Positions 16,830 through 25,107 of a stretch of DNA of 64,000 nt are shown piece by piece (positions within the stretch are counted from its first letter, which is position 1; every line of letters begins with the position of its first letter). Location: positions 1 to 64,000 of the forward strand of contig NZ_FOCW01000006.1 in assembly GCF_900110225.1 (NCBI RefSeq), written 5' to 3'. Made by a program: the position numbers and the translations under genes. Under the pieces are notes generated by a model. The model made no database searches, was not told the origin of the DNA, and saw only the letters and a list, made by a program, of their open reading frames with translations. The stretch is from Allobrachymonas denitrificans DSM 15123 (GTDB lineage Bacteria; Pseudomonadota; Gammaproteobacteria; Burkholderiales; Burkholderiaceae_C).

Positions 16830-18155
16830 TTATTCCTGCAGCGTTAGCAGCACATCCAGCGCATTGCGGATGGTCTCCAGCATGCTCTGGGGATGATCTT
16901 CCAGCTGCGGGCGCATGGCTTCCAGTGCGCCGGGGCCCTGCGTCTTGAGGGCGGCGATGGCGGCTGCGGCTTCGCGCGGGTTGTCGTAGCCCTTGCTCTG
17001 CAGCAGCAGATCGCCGTTGGCGGCGGTCATCTTGAAGTAGAAGCGGCCATCCTTCTCGCGGTACTGCTTGAAGACGGGCGGGGCCGAAGCCTTGTCTGCG
17101 GCCTTGTCGGCGGACGCGGCCGTGGCATCCTGCATCGCCGCCAGACTGCGCAGGCCCACGGCCGCACGCAGTTCACGCGTGTAGGGAGCCGCCTCGGCAC
17201 GCGCCTTCTCGGCACCGGCCAGCAGGATACGCTCCACTTCGGCCGGGTTGGCAATCAGCTCGGCATAGCGCTCGCGCATGGGCGCAATCTCGCGGTCGAT
17301 GCGCTCGAACAGCACCTGCTTGGCTTCGCCCCAGGCGATGCCATCGGCAAAGGCCTGCGCGAATGCCGTGGTTTCCTCAGGCGTGGCAAAGGCCTGGTAG
17401 ATCTGGAACAGGGCCGAACCTTCGGTCTCCTTGGGTTCGCCAGGCGCGCGCGAATCGGTCACGATGGACAGGATGCGCTTCTTCATCTCGGCCTGCGGCA
17501 CGAACAACGGGATGGTGTTGTCGTAGCTCTTGCTCATCTTGCGGCCGTCCAGACCGGGCAGCAGGGCCACCTGCTCGTCCACCTCGGCTTCGGGCAGCAC
17601 CAGCAGATCCTTGCCGTAGAGGTGGTTGAAGCTGCTGGCCATGTCGCGCGCCATCTCGATGTGCTGGATCTGGTCGCGGCCCACCGGCACCTTGTTGGCC
17701 TTGAACATCAGGATGTCGGCGGCCATCAGCACCGGGTACATGAACAGGCCGGCGGTCACGCCATCATCCGGCTCCTGGCCGGACTCGGTGTTCTTGTCGA
17801 CCGAGGCCTTGTAGGCATGGGCGCGGTTGAGCAGGCCCTTGCCGGTGACGCAGGTCAGCATCCAGGTCAGCTCGGGAATCTCGGGGATATCGCTCTGGCG
17901 GTAGAAGGTGACACGCTCGGGGTCCAGGCCCGAAGCCAGCCAGGTGGCGGCGATTTCCAGCGTGGAGCGCTGGATGCGGACCGGGTCATCGCACTTGATC
18001 AGCGAGTGGTAGTCGGCCAGAAAGTAGTAGCTCTTCACGTCCGGGCGCAGGCTGGATTGCACGGCCGGGCGCACGGCGCCGACATAGTTGCCCAGGTGGG
18101 GCGTGCCGGTGGTGGTGATGCCGGTGAGGAAGCGGGTAACAGGAGTGGAGGTCAT
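16830..18155 (-). CDS. trpS: Tryptophanyl-tRNA synthetase with C-terminal YegP-like extension
   Basis: Charges tRNA-Trp. It has 441 residues, against about 330-340 for most bacterial TrpS. The class I signatures are present: [11 protein letters not shown] (HIGH) near residue 17 and [12 protein letters not shown] (KMSKS) near 205. After the tRNA-binding region (residues to about 330) there is a charged Ala/Lys linker. Residues about 360-405 then resemble a YegP/DUF1508 domain ([20 protein letters not shown], then [14 protein letters not shown]). ATG 18155 begins the conserved N-terminus; the open frame upstream is not native. It probably follows the ybaN-like gene in one operon. Confidence 0.95.
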   Translation of the reverse strand: MTSTPVTRFLTGITTTGTPHLGNYVGAVRPAVQSSLRPDVKSYYFLADYHSLIKCDDPVRIQRSTLEIAATWLASGLDPERVTFYRQSDIPEIPELTWMLTCVTGKGLLNRAHAYKASVDKNTESGQEPDDGVTAGLFMYPVLMAADILMFKANKVPVGRDQIQHIEMARDMASSFNHLYGKDLLVLPEAEVDEQVALLPGLDGRKMSKSYDNTIPLFVPQAEMKKRILSIVTDSRAPGEPKETEGSALFQIYQAFATPEETTAFAQAFADGIAWGEAKQVLFERIDREIAPMRERYAELIANPAEVERILLAGAEKARAEAAPYTRELRAAVGLRSLAAMQDATAASADKAADKASAPPVFKQYREKDGRFYFKMTAANGDLLLQSKGYDNPREAAAAIAALKTQGPGALEAMRPQLEDHPQSMLETIRNALDVLLTLQE

Positions 18156-18259
18156 GTCGGATGGCAGCAGATGGGCCGCCAGAGCGGCGGCAAGCGTTCT
18201 ATTATCCGTGATCGCTGGCAGGGCTGCTGTCGGGCGCTGCAAGGGGGTGGGCAACCGCC

Positions 18260-18637
18260 TCAGGCGTCCGGCCGGCTCCACATCCAGAAGGCAATGACGG
18301 TGCAGGTGACGGCCATCAGGGCTGCCAGCCACCAGTGATGGGTGCTGGAGAGCGTGATGGCAACCCCGACAGAGGACACCGCCATGCCCAGCGTCCCCAG
18401 CCACTTGCCGGTGCGCGGAATGGCACCGCGCTCTTCCCAGGCGCGCAGGATGGGCCCGGTGTGTTTGTGTTCCAGCAGCATGCGGTGCAGCCGTGGCGAG
18501 GCCTTGGCCCAGCAGGCGGCGGCCAGCAGCACAAAGGGCGCGGTCGGCATCACCGGCAGGAAAATGCCGATGACCCCCAGCGCCAGCGAAATGGCGCCGA
18601 TCACCCAGAGCAGCAGGCGGACCGTGTGCTGGAGCAT
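18260..18637 (-). CDS. YbaN-like DUF454 membrane protein
   Basis: A 125-residue inner-membrane protein of unknown biochemical role. The signature is the N-terminal membrane hairpin with [21 protein letters not shown], then a cytoplasmic loop ([20 protein letters not shown]) and two more hydrophobic segments ending before MWSRPDA. It starts only 7 bp after the upstream dehydrogenase-like gene ends and sits 104 bp before trpS, so a three-gene operon is plausible. Confidence 0.88.
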   Translation of the reverse strand: MLQHTVRLLLWVIGAISLALGVIGIFLPVMPTAPFVLLAAACWAKASPRLHRMLLEHKHTGPILRAWEERGAIPRTGKWLGTLGMAVSSVGVAITLSSTHHWWLAALMAVTCTVIAFWMWSRPDA

Positions 18638-18644
18638 GGAGGAC

Positions 18645-19547
18645 TTATTTCAGGCGCGTGATCAGGCTGGAGGTGTCCCAGCGCTTGCCGCCGGCCTGCT
18701 GCACGTCGGCGTAGAACTGGTCCACCAGCGCCGTCACCGGCAGGCGGGCGCCGTTGCGGCGCGCCTCGTCCAGCACCAGGCCCAGATCCTTGCGCATCCA
18801 GTCCACGGCAAAGCCGAAGTCGAACTTGCCTTCCACCATGGTCTTGCCGCGGTTTTCCATCTGCCAGCTCTGCGCGGCGCCCTTGCTGATGGCATCCAGC
18901 ACGGCAGGCATGTCGAGGCCGGCTTTCTGGCCGAAGGCGATGGCCTCGCTCAGGCCCTGCACCAGCCCGGCGATGCAGATCTGGTTCACCATCTTGGCCA
19001 GCTGGCCGGCTCCGACTTCGCCCATGCGGCTGCAGGCCTTGGCAAAGGCGGCGATCACCGGCTGGGCACGCTCGAAGGTGGCCGCATCGGCGCCGCACAT
19101 CACGGTGAGCATGCCGTTCTGGGCGCCGGCCTGGCCGCCGGAGACCGGCGCGTCCATGAAATGCAGGCCTTTGGCTGCCGCGGCGGCGTGCAGTTCGCGC
19201 GCCACTTCGGCCGAAGCCGTGGTGTGGTCCACGAACACGCTGCCCGGCTGCATGCCGGCAAAGGCGCCATCCGGGCCCCGCACCACGCTGCGCAGGTCGT
19301 CGTCGTTGCCGACGCAGCAGAACACGATGTCGACGCCGATGGCGGCCTCGCGCGGCGTGGCTGCAGCCTTGCCGCCGCATTCCTTCACCCAGTCGGCGGC
19401 CTTGGCGGCGGTGCGGTTGTAGACCGTCACGTCATGGCCGGCGCGCGCCAGATGGCCGGCCATCGGATAGCCCATCACCCCCAGGCCAAGAAAGGCCACG
19501 CTGTGCGGCTGGCTCGGGGCATAGGTCTTGTCGGCGATCTGGGACAT
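18645..19547 (-). CDS. 3-hydroxyisobutyrate dehydrogenase-family NAD(P)-dependent oxidoreductase
   Basis: A beta-hydroxyacid dehydrogenase of 300 residues. The Rossmann loop is VAFLGLGVMGYPMAGHLARAG near residue 17, the substrate block is FMDAPVSGGQAGAQNG near 125, and the catalytic lysine segment is GAGQLAKMVNQICIAGL near 175. Family members act on 3-hydroxyisobutyrate, tartronate semialdehyde or glyoxylate; the substrate here cannot be read from sequence. Tartronate semialdehyde reductase would fit the nearby glyoxylate genes. ATG 19547 follows CAGGAG. Upstream of the ybaN-like gene. Confidence 0.88.
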   Translation of the reverse strand: MSQIADKTYAPSQPHSVAFLGLGVMGYPMAGHLARAGHDVTVYNRTAAKAADWVKECGGKAAATPREAAIGVDIVFCCVGNDDDLRSVVRGPDGAFAGMQPGSVFVDHTTASAEVARELHAAAAAKGLHFMDAPVSGGQAGAQNGMLTVMCGADAATFERAQPVIAAFAKACSRMGEVGAGQLAKMVNQICIAGLVQGLSEAIAFGQKAGLDMPAVLDAISKGAAQSWQMENRGKTMVEGKFDFGFAVDWMRKDLGLVLDEARRNGARLPVTALVDQFYADVQQAGGKRWDTSSLITRLK

Positions 19548-19813
19548 GAAAAACTCCTGGGCAGGTGCGAAAAAAGGGAACGGCACATGGTAACGCAGCC
19601 GTGCCCCGCAGTGCTGCAGGCAGGGATGGTTTCCTGATGGAATGCAGGACGTTCACTGCAGCGACCTGTGCCGTGCGCCGCAGAAAGTGGGTAACATTCT
19701 CATCCATGGGATGTGCCCGGTTCGGCAACATCCTGCAAAGCTCTCCAAGAAGTGTGAATGGTGTCTGCCCGGTTCAGCCGGCGGCGCCTGCGGTGCGAAA
19801 GGCCCGCCTGTCC

Positions 19814-20530
19814 ATGCCCGATTCCGATTCCCTCCCTTCCATTGCTGCCGCGCTGGCTCAGGTGCGGCAGCGCATTGCCGATGCCGAACAGGCAGCCGGC
19901 CGCGCGCCCGGCTCGGTGCGCCTGCTGGCCGTGTCCAAGACCTTTCCCGCCGAAGCCGTGAGCGAAGCCGCCGCCGCCGGCCAGATCGCCTTTGGCGAGA
20001 ACTATGTGCAGGAGGCCGTTGCCAAGATCGAGGCGCTGCAGTCCCTGGGGCTGGAGTGGCATTGCATCGGCCCGCTGCAAAGCCGCAAGTCCGGCCAGGT
20101 GGCCACGCATTTCGACTGGCTGCAGTCGCTGGATCGGCTGGACATCGCCCAGCGCCTGAGCCGCCAGCGCCCAGCTGACAAGGCGCCGCTGCAGATCTGC
20201 CTGCAGGTCAACATGGATGGCGGAGCAACCAAGTCGGGGCTGGCGCCGGAGCAGGCGCTGGAGTTTGCCCGTGCCGTGCGCGACCTGCCCGGCCTGCAGT
20301 TGCGCGGGCTGATGAGCATTCCCGAACCCTATGGCGATCCTCAGCAGACGCTGCAGGTGCACCGGCAGACGAAGGCGCTGTTCGATGAACTGGGCGCCAG
20401 CCTGGCCTTGCCGCAGTGGGATACCCTGTCCATGGGCATGAGCGGCGATCTGGAACTGGCGATTGCCACCGGCAGCACCATGGTGCGCGCGGGGACGGCG
20501 ATTTTCGGGCAGCGCAGCTATCCGGCCTGA
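19814..20530 (+). CDS. YggS-family PLP-binding homeostasis protein
   Basis: A single-domain pyridoxal-phosphate protein of 238 residues that controls the cellular PLP pool. The PLP lysine lies in RLLAVSKTFPAEA near residue 42. Other blocks are FGENYVQEAVAKIE, WHCIGPLQSRKS, VNMDGGATKSGL and LSMGMSGDLELAIATGSTMVRAG with GTAIFG at the end. ATG 19814 begins the conserved fold. The open frame to 19565 is non-coding extension. It is convergent with the RarD-like transporter gene, only 30 bp apart. Confidence 0.94.
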   Translation: MPDSDSLPSIAAALAQVRQRIADAEQAAGRAPGSVRLLAVSKTFPAEAVSEAAAAGQIAFGENYVQEAVAKIEALQSLGLEWHCIGPLQSRKSGQVATHFDWLQSLDRLDIAQRLSRQRPADKAPLQICLQVNMDGGATKSGLAPEQALEFARAVRDLPGLQLRGLMSIPEPYGDPQQTLQVHRQTKALFDELGASLALPQWDTLSMGMSGDLELAIATGSTMVRAGTAIFGQRSYPA

Positions 20531-20560
20531 TCGGCACTGGCATTCACGCTTGACTCCCGA

Positions 20561-21445
20561 TCAGACGGGCTGCTTGCCGAGCCTGCGCCACTGCTGCAGC
20601 CCGTCCACGGCCAGCACACCCAGCGCCAGCCAGATCGGCACATAGGTCCAGGCTGCGCCGGGTGCCATGCGTTCGCCCAGCAGCAGCGACACGCCGAACA
20701 GCAGCGCCGGTTCCAGATAGCCGAGCAGCCCGAACAGCCCCAGCGGCAGGCGTCGGCTGGCGGCCAGATAGCAGGCCAGCGCCGTGGCACTCAGTACCCC
20801 CAGCAAGGGCAGCAGGCCCCACAGGCGCGGCTGCTGCGCCAGTTGCGTGCTGATGGGCTCGCTTGCCAGCAGCCACAGCGCAGCCGGCACCAGCAGCAGC
20901 GTCTCCGCCCACAGGCTGGGCAGGGCCTCCACCTGCAGCCGTCGCCGCAGCATGAAGTAGGGTGGGTAGCCCAGCGCCACCAGCGCCGCTGCCCACGACA
21001 GGCTGCCGCCCTGCCAGATCGCATGCCCAACGCCCAGGGCTGCCAGCAGCACCGCCAGCTGCTGCCAGCGGTTCAGGCGTTCGCCATAGACGACACGCCC
21101 GGCCAGCACCATCACCAGAGGCAGCAGGAAATAGCCCAGCGACACCTCCAGCGCCCGGCCATGCAGCGGCGCCCACATGAACAGCGCCATCTGCGCGCCG
21201 ATCAGATGTGCGCTCACCAGCAGGCCCAGCGCCAGCATCGGCTCTCTGCGCACCCGCCGCCACAGCGCCAGCAGGGCGGCGCCACTGCCAAGTGCCAGCA
21301 CCCACGCGGTGAGCGCCGGCAGCCCCAGCACGATGCGCCAGCCGAAAATCGGCATGCCATCGAGTGGCTGCAGCAGCACCGCGTAGTAATACAGCACGGC
21401 AAACAACACCGAAGCCGTGGCAGAGAGCACAATTCCTTGCAACAT
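20561..21445 (-). CDS. EamA/RarD-type drug/metabolite transporter
   Basis: A 294-residue inner-membrane protein with about ten hydrophobic segments in two repeats, as in the EamA superfamily. Blocks such as QPLDGMPIFGWRIVLGLPAL, LEVSLGYFLLPLVMVLAGRVV followed by YGERLN, and GLFGLLGYLEPALLFGVS resemble RarD. The substrate is unknown. ATG 21445 gives a compact start at the first helix; an in-frame start at 21484 would add 13 residues. Divergent from the aminotransferase gene at 21607. Confidence 0.87.
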   Translation of the reverse strand: MLQGIVLSATASVLFAVLYYYAVLLQPLDGMPIFGWRIVLGLPALTAWVLALGSGAALLALWRRVRREPMLALGLLVSAHLIGAQMALFMWAPLHGRALEVSLGYFLLPLVMVLAGRVVYGERLNRWQQLAVLLAALGVGHAIWQGGSLSWAAALVALGYPPYFMLRRRLQVEALPSLWAETLLLVPAALWLLASEPISTQLAQQPRLWGLLPLLGVLSATALACYLAASRRLPLGLFGLLGYLEPALLFGVSLLLGERMAPGAAWTYVPIWLALGVLAVDGLQQWRRLGKQPV

Positions 21446-21606
21446 GGCGGGCAGTGTACGGGCATTCCTCAAAGCGTTCCGCAAACCCGTTTACCATGGA
21501 TGCCTGATGCAGGCTCCGCACTGGCGGAGCCGTGTCTTCAGCACAAGCCGCGCGGCCGCACCGTGCCCGTGCGCACAGAACAACCCCCCGACGAAAGAGA
21601 CAAGCC

Positions 21607-22737
21607 ATGCCCGGACTGCTGCCCCATATCGACCCCGAAGGACTGCTGGAATATTCGGTGGTCTACACCGACCACGCCGTCAACCACATGTCCAGGCAAT
21701 TCGTCGGCGCCATGCAGGACATCCTCTCCACCCTGCAGGAAGTCTATGGCGCCCACACCTCTGCCATCGTCCCCGGCAGCGGTACCTACGGCATGGAGGC
21801 GGTGGCTCGCCAGTTCGCGCAGAAGCAGAAGGTGCTCGTGGTGCGCAACGGCTTCTTCAGCTACCGCTGGAGCCAGATCTTCGACATGGGCCAGATCACC
21901 GAAGCCGTGACCGTGTGCGAAGCGCGCCCCGCCAGCGACGATGCGCAAGCCCCCTGGGCGCCGTGCCCGATCGAGGAGGTGGTCGCCACCATCCGTGAAC
22001 AGAAGCCCGCGCTGGTGTTTGCGCCGCATGTGGAAACCGCCAGCGGCATCATCCTGCCGGACGACTACCTGCGCCAGCTGGCCGACGCCGTGCACGAAGT
22101 GGGCGGCCTGTTCGTGCTGGACTGCATCGCCTCCGGCGCCATGTGGGTGAACATGCCCGCTGTGGGCGTGGATGTGCTGATCAGCGCCCCGCAAAAGGGC
22201 TGGAGCAGCACCCCCTGCTGCGCCATGGTCTGCCTGAGCGAACGTGCCCGTACCGCCATCGAGAGCACCACCAGCAACAGCTTTGCCTGCGACCTGAAGA
22301 AGTGGGTGGGGCTGGCCGAAGGCTATGTGAAGGGGCAACACGCCTACCACGCCACCATGCCCACCGACGGCCTGCTGCGCCTGCGCGAGGCCATGCAGCA
22401 GACGCGTGCCGATGGTTTCGAGGTCACGCGCGAGCGCCAGATCGCCCTGGGCACGCAGATGCGCGCCATGCTGGAAGCGCGCGGTTTCCCGAGCGTGGCG
22501 GCCGAAGGCTTCAAGGCGCCTGGCGTGGTGGTGAGCTACACCATCGATCCGGGCATGCAGAACGGCAGCAAGTTCGTGGCAGCCGGCGTGCAGGCCGCCA
22601 GCGGCGTGCCGCTGATGTGCGGCGAGCCGCAGGGCTTCAGCACCTTCCGCCTGGGCCTGTTCGGTCTGGAGAAATGGCGCAATGTGGAGCGCACGGTGCA
22701 GCTGATGGACGAGGCCCTCACCCGCATGGGCGTGTGA
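21607..22737 (+). CDS. Alanine-glyoxylate aminotransferase-like class V aminotransferase
   Basis: A 376-residue fold-type I PLP enzyme of the AGXT/serine-glyoxylate group, which typically converts glyoxylate to glycine. Blocks are VPGSGTYGMEAVARQFA, VVRNGFFSYRWSQIFDMG, FVLDCIASGAMWVNMPA, and the PLP lysine motif ISAPQKGWSSTPCCAM near residue 197. ATG 21607 begins the conserved N-terminus; the frame to 21532 is upstream noise. Substrate assignment is by family. Malate synthase G and GlcD in the window also handle glyoxylate. Confidence 0.87.
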   Translation: MPGLLPHIDPEGLLEYSVVYTDHAVNHMSRQFVGAMQDILSTLQEVYGAHTSAIVPGSGTYGMEAVARQFAQKQKVLVVRNGFFSYRWSQIFDMGQITEAVTVCEARPASDDAQAPWAPCPIEEVVATIREQKPALVFAPHVETASGIILPDDYLRQLADAVHEVGGLFVLDCIASGAMWVNMPAVGVDVLISAPQKGWSSTPCCAMVCLSERARTAIESTTSNSFACDLKKWVGLAEGYVKGQHAYHATMPTDGLLRLREAMQQTRADGFEVTRERQIALGTQMRAMLEARGFPSVAAEGFKAPGVVVSYTIDPGMQNGSKFVAAGVQAASGVPLMCGEPQGFSTFRLGLFGLEKWRNVERTVQLMDEALTRMGV

Positions 22738-22753
22738 CTCTCGCCCGGACAGC

Positions 22754-22784
22754 AAAAAGGCAGCCGGTCTTGCGACGGGCTGCC
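22754..22784 (-). terminator. Rho-independent terminator of the small-ORF unit
   Basis: On the minus strand, GGCAGCC (22784-22778) pairs with GGCTGCC (22765-22759), followed directly by TTTTTGC. It lies 54 bp past the stop of the 59-codon ORF at 22838. Its polarity shows that the minus strand of this gap is transcribed. Confidence 0.75.
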
Positions 22785-22791
22785 TGTGGAG

Positions 22792-22814
22792 ACGGCCGCT
22801 CAGCGGCCGTTTTT
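22792..22814 (+). terminator. Rho-independent terminator of the aminotransferase gene
   Basis: ACGGCCGC (22792-22799) and GCGGCCGT (22803-22810) form a perfect 8-bp stem with a 3-base loop, followed by TTTTC. It lies 55 bp after the aminotransferase stop. It stands back to back with the minus-strand terminator at 22754-22784. Confidence 0.85.
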
Positions 22815-22837
22815 CATGGAGTCAGTGTGCGGGATGC

Positions 22838-23017
22838 TCAGGCACGCAGGCCGTGCGATACCCAGCTGCACTCCATGACACCGCTTTCGGGGTTGCACAC
22901 CCAGACGGCGCGCATGGCACGCAGACGATGCGGGCGACCGTGCAGATACTCTTCGCGCTCCGGAGCGGCAGCGGCGTGCAGGTCGGCATAGGGAAGGGAT
23001 GCGTAAGCTAAGTTCAT
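22838..23017 (-). CDS. Hypothetical 59-residue protein with strong ribosome site
   Basis: A 59-residue ORF starting MNLAYASLPYADLHAAAAPE and containing HGRPHRLRAMRAVWV, then a two-cysteine segment CNPESGVMEC (Cys41, Cys50) and the end SWVSHGLRA. I do not recognise the family. ATG 23017 is preceded by CAGGAGGTGAGAC, one of the best ribosome sites in the window. A promoter lies upstream and a minus-strand terminator 54 bp downstream, so it looks like a genuine gene. It follows the 20-codon leader ORF by 50 bp. No transmembrane segment or signal peptide is evident. Confidence 0.65.
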   Translation of the reverse strand: MNLAYASLPYADLHAAAAPEREEYLHGRPHRLRAMRAVWVCNPESGVMECSWVSHGLRA

Positions 23018-23067
23018 GTCTCACCTCCTGATGAACTGGAGCGGGCCAGCTGCGGTGAGAAAGAGCT

Positions 23068-23130
23068 TCAATCACCGGCGCGTGGGCCGCGAGGTTGATG
23101 AGAATGACAACTGGCGTTGTCGGAAGACAT
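23068..23130 (-). CDS. Putative 20-residue leader peptide
   Basis: A 20-codon ORF, MSSDNASCHSHQPRGPRAGD, starting at ATG 23130 behind CAGGAG at good spacing. It lies about 44 bp downstream of a predicted transcription start and 50 bp upstream of the 59-codon ORF. The Cys-His-Ser-His-Gln core and the Pro-Arg-Gly-Pro-Arg run are unusual codon stretches that could stall ribosomes, so a translational-attenuation role is conceivable. Function is inference; only the ORF, its ribosome site and its position are seen. Confidence 0.5.
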   Translation of the reverse strand: MSSDNASCHSHQPRGPRAGD

Positions 23131-23159
23131 TGAATACTCCTGATGGATTCAATTGACGA

Positions 23160-23209
23160 TGCCAATTAATGGCAGTTCCAATGATAACACAAAATAAATA
23201 AATTGTTAT
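23160..23209 (-). promoter_or_regulatory. Promoter and palindromic operator of the small-ORF unit
   Basis: On the minus strand, ATAACA (23209-23204), a 17-bp spacer and TATCAT (23186-23181) preceded by TGT form an extended -10 type promoter in a markedly AT-rich stretch. A palindrome TGCCA-ATTAA-TGGCA (23160-23174) sits over the predicted start point, a usual place for a repressor site. Confidence 0.55.
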
Positions 23210-23289
23210 TACATTTCGCACTAATGTGAAGGGTTAATGCCAGCGCAGGCCATCGGGGAGCTGCGCCGGCAGGTGTCAGGCTCGGCGAT

Positions 23290-23685
23290 TCACGCCATGG
23301 AATGCAGTCCGATCATGTTGCCCTCGGTATCGGTCACGAGCGCCGCATGACCGTAGGGGCCGATCGAGAACTTGGGCCGGAAGACGGAGCCGCCGGCGCC
23401 GACCACCCGGCCTTGCTCCACGGCACAGTCCTCGCACGAAAAATAGACCATGGTGCCGCCGGGGCCGGAGGGCACGCCGTCCATCTTCACCAAGGTGCCG
23501 GCTGCACCGGGGGCGCCGGCGCATTCCATCTCCGAGGGAAAGGCCAGCATCTGCATGCCACCGGCCTCGCCGTCAGGCGCGCCCAGCGCTTCCAGCCGAC
23601 AGTCGAACACGGTTTCGTAGAAGGCGCGGGCACGGTCCATGTCCTGCACATAGATCTCGAACCAGACAACGGGATTGGCTTGCAT
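23290..23685 (-). CDS. VOC-family (glyoxalase-fold) protein
   Basis: A 131-residue glyoxalase/bleomycin-resistance-fold protein. It has the start VVWFEIYVQDMDRARAFYETV, typical of the family, a central AGGMQMLAFPSEMECAGA block, and an end with YGHAALVTDTEGNMIGLHS, where the metal-site glutamate and histidine region usually lies. The substrate is unknown. It is the last gene of a five-gene minus-strand cluster (25470 to 23290) whose other members are SRPBCC, two further VOC proteins and DUF1428. It starts 26 bp after the SRPBCC gene. Confidence 0.88.
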   Translation of the reverse strand: MQANPVVWFEIYVQDMDRARAFYETVFDCRLEALGAPDGEAGGMQMLAFPSEMECAGAPGAAGTLVKMDGVPSGPGGTMVYFSCEDCAVEQGRVVGAGGSVFRPKFSIGPYGHAALVTDTEGNMIGLHSMA

Positions 23686-23711
23686 GGGGGGTCTCCTTGT
23701 GATGTGGGGCT

Positions 23712-24125
23712 TCAGGCCCGGGAAAGCACGTGACGGGTGAAGTTGTCGAGGATGCTCTGCCAGCCGGTGCGTTGCTGCTCGAGCGTGTGGCTGTCCTCGA
23801 CCTCGAAGGTTTCGCGCACCAGCGTACCGTCGGTTTGTGGCAGGAATTCGACGCTGACCTTGCGGCCATCGTCCAGCTCCGAGTCGATGCGGCGCTGGGG
23901 TTCCACCTGCGTGAAACGGCCCTTGTAGTCGAAGCCCGCGCTGCCGTCGCGCGCCTCCATGCGGTAGCAGAAGGTGCCGCCGGCGCGCAGGTCCAGCACC
24001 GCCAGCGGCGTGTGCCAGCTGTCCAGCGCGGCGTTCCACTGCTGGATGTCGGCCGGCGTGGTCCAGGCGGACCATACGCGGTCGATGGGCGCCGCGACGA
24101 AGGTTTCCACGGTCAGGGTATCCAT
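23712..24125 (-). CDS. SRPBCC/AHSA1-family ligand-binding protein
   Basis: A 137-residue protein with the AHSA1-type START fold. The N-terminal TVETFVAAPIDRVWSAWTTP and the C-terminal TGWQSILDNFTRHVL are diagnostic, with a beta-sheet core (GGTFCYRMEARDGSAGFDY) between. These proteins bind small hydrophobic ligands. ATG 24125 begins the fold; the open frame further upstream runs over the neighbouring gene. It lies 11 bp after the VOC gene at 24137, so translation is probably coupled within the cluster. Confidence 0.88.
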   Translation of the reverse strand: MDTLTVETFVAAPIDRVWSAWTTPADIQQWNAALDSWHTPLAVLDLRAGGTFCYRMEARDGSAGFDYKGRFTQVEPQRRIDSELDDGRKVSVEFLPQTDGTLVRETFEVEDSHTLEQQRTGWQSILDNFTRHVLSRA

Positions 24126-24136
24126 GGCCTGGGTGC

Positions 24137-24544
24137 TCACTCGTGGTACACGTTGACCATCCACGGCGTGCCGAAGCGGTCCGTCACCATGCCGAAGCCG
24201 GGCGACCAGAAGGTCTGCTCGAAGGGCATGGTCACGCGGCCGCCTTCGGCCAGTGCGTTGAACAGGCGCTGGCCCTCTTCCACGGTGTCGGCCTTGACGG
24301 ACACCCACAGGCCTTGCGCCGGCACGAACAGGTTGGCTGGCGCATCGGATCCCATCAGGCCGAAGCTGCCCACTTGCAGGTGGATGTGCATGATGCCGTT
24401 GCGGAATTCCTCCGGAATGTCTTCGGTGCCAGGAGATTCGGCAAAGGTGCTGCGGTGCAGGATTTCGCCGCCGAACAGTTGGTGGTAGAAGGCAAAGGCT
24501 TCGTCGCAGTTGCCGTTGAAGTTGAGGTAGGGGGTGAATTGCAT
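24137..24544 (-). CDS. PhnB-like VOC-family protein
   Basis: A 135-residue glyoxalase-fold protein of the PhnB/YjdN type. It starts with QFTPYLNFNGNCDEAFAFYH, continues with GIMHIHLQVGSFGLMGSD, and ends with FGMVTDRFGTPWMVNVYH. The function of this group is poorly known; the name comes from an ORF beside phosphonate genes, and there are no phosphonate genes here. ATG 24544 follows GGAGAC. Second VOC gene in the cluster. Confidence 0.88.
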   Translation of the reverse strand: MQFTPYLNFNGNCDEAFAFYHQLFGGEILHRSTFAESPGTEDIPEEFRNGIMHIHLQVGSFGLMGSDAPANLFVPAQGLWVSVKADTVEEGQRLFNALAEGGRVTMPFEQTFWSPGFGMVTDRFGTPWMVNVYHE

Positions 24545-24596
24545 GAGTGTCTCCATGGGAAGGCAGGCGACGGCCAGCCGGAAAGGTGCGCGCGGC

Positions 24597-25097
24597 TCAG
24601 CCTGCCGAGGCAGCGCGTTCGAGGCTGGCGATGTCCATCTTCTGCATGGCGAACATGGCGCGGGTGACCCGGCGGACGACCTCGGCATCAGGGTCGGCCA
24701 GCAGTTCGGTGAGGCGTACCGGCACCACCTGCCATGGCAGGCCGAAGCGGTCCTTGAGCCAGCCGCATTCCATGGCCGCAGCAGGGTTGCCTTCGCTCAG
24801 GTGATGCCAGTAGTGGTCGACCTCGTCCTGCGTCTCACACAGGACCTGCAGCGACAGCGCTTCATTGAAGCGGAACACCGGTCCGCCATTGAGCGCCACG
24901 AAGGGCTGCCCGGCCAAGGTGAAGGCGACGGTCAGCACACTGCCGACGGGCTTGCCATGGTGTTCCTGGCCCACGTCGGTATAGCGCGTGATGGTGCCGA
25001 TCGCGGAGTCCGGGAAAATGCCGGTGTAGAAACGCGCGGCGTCTTCGGCCTGATCGTCGAACCAAAGGCAGGGCTGGATGATGGCGAGTCGTGCCAT
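24597..25097 (-). CDS. VOC-family protein (3-demethylubiquinone-9 methyltransferase-like fold)
   Basis: A 166-residue glyoxalase-fold protein. It has IIQPCLWFDDQAEDAARFYTG at the start, FTLAGQPFVALNGGPVFRF in the middle, and ECGWLKDRFGLPWQVVPVRL, typical of the subgroup once labelled 3-demethylubiquinone methyltransferase, a label not supported by chemistry. The C-terminal segment RRVTRAMFAMQKMDIASL is an added helix also typical of this subgroup. It starts 10 bp after the DUF1428 gene ends. Confidence 0.87.
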   Translation of the reverse strand: MARLAIIQPCLWFDDQAEDAARFYTGIFPDSAIGTITRYTDVGQEHHGKPVGSVLTVAFTLAGQPFVALNGGPVFRFNEALSLQVLCETQDEVDHYWHHLSEGNPAAAMECGWLKDRFGLPWQVVPVRLTELLADPDAEVVRRVTRAMFAMQKMDIASLERAASAG

Positions 25098-25107
25098 GGC
25101 AGCGTCC

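Noticed and set aside
22800..23165. A 121-codon minus-strand frame over the small-ORF unit
   Set aside because: It has no ribosome site at its start, runs through the terminator of the plus-strand gene, and is in a different frame from the two small ORFs that do have ribosome sites.
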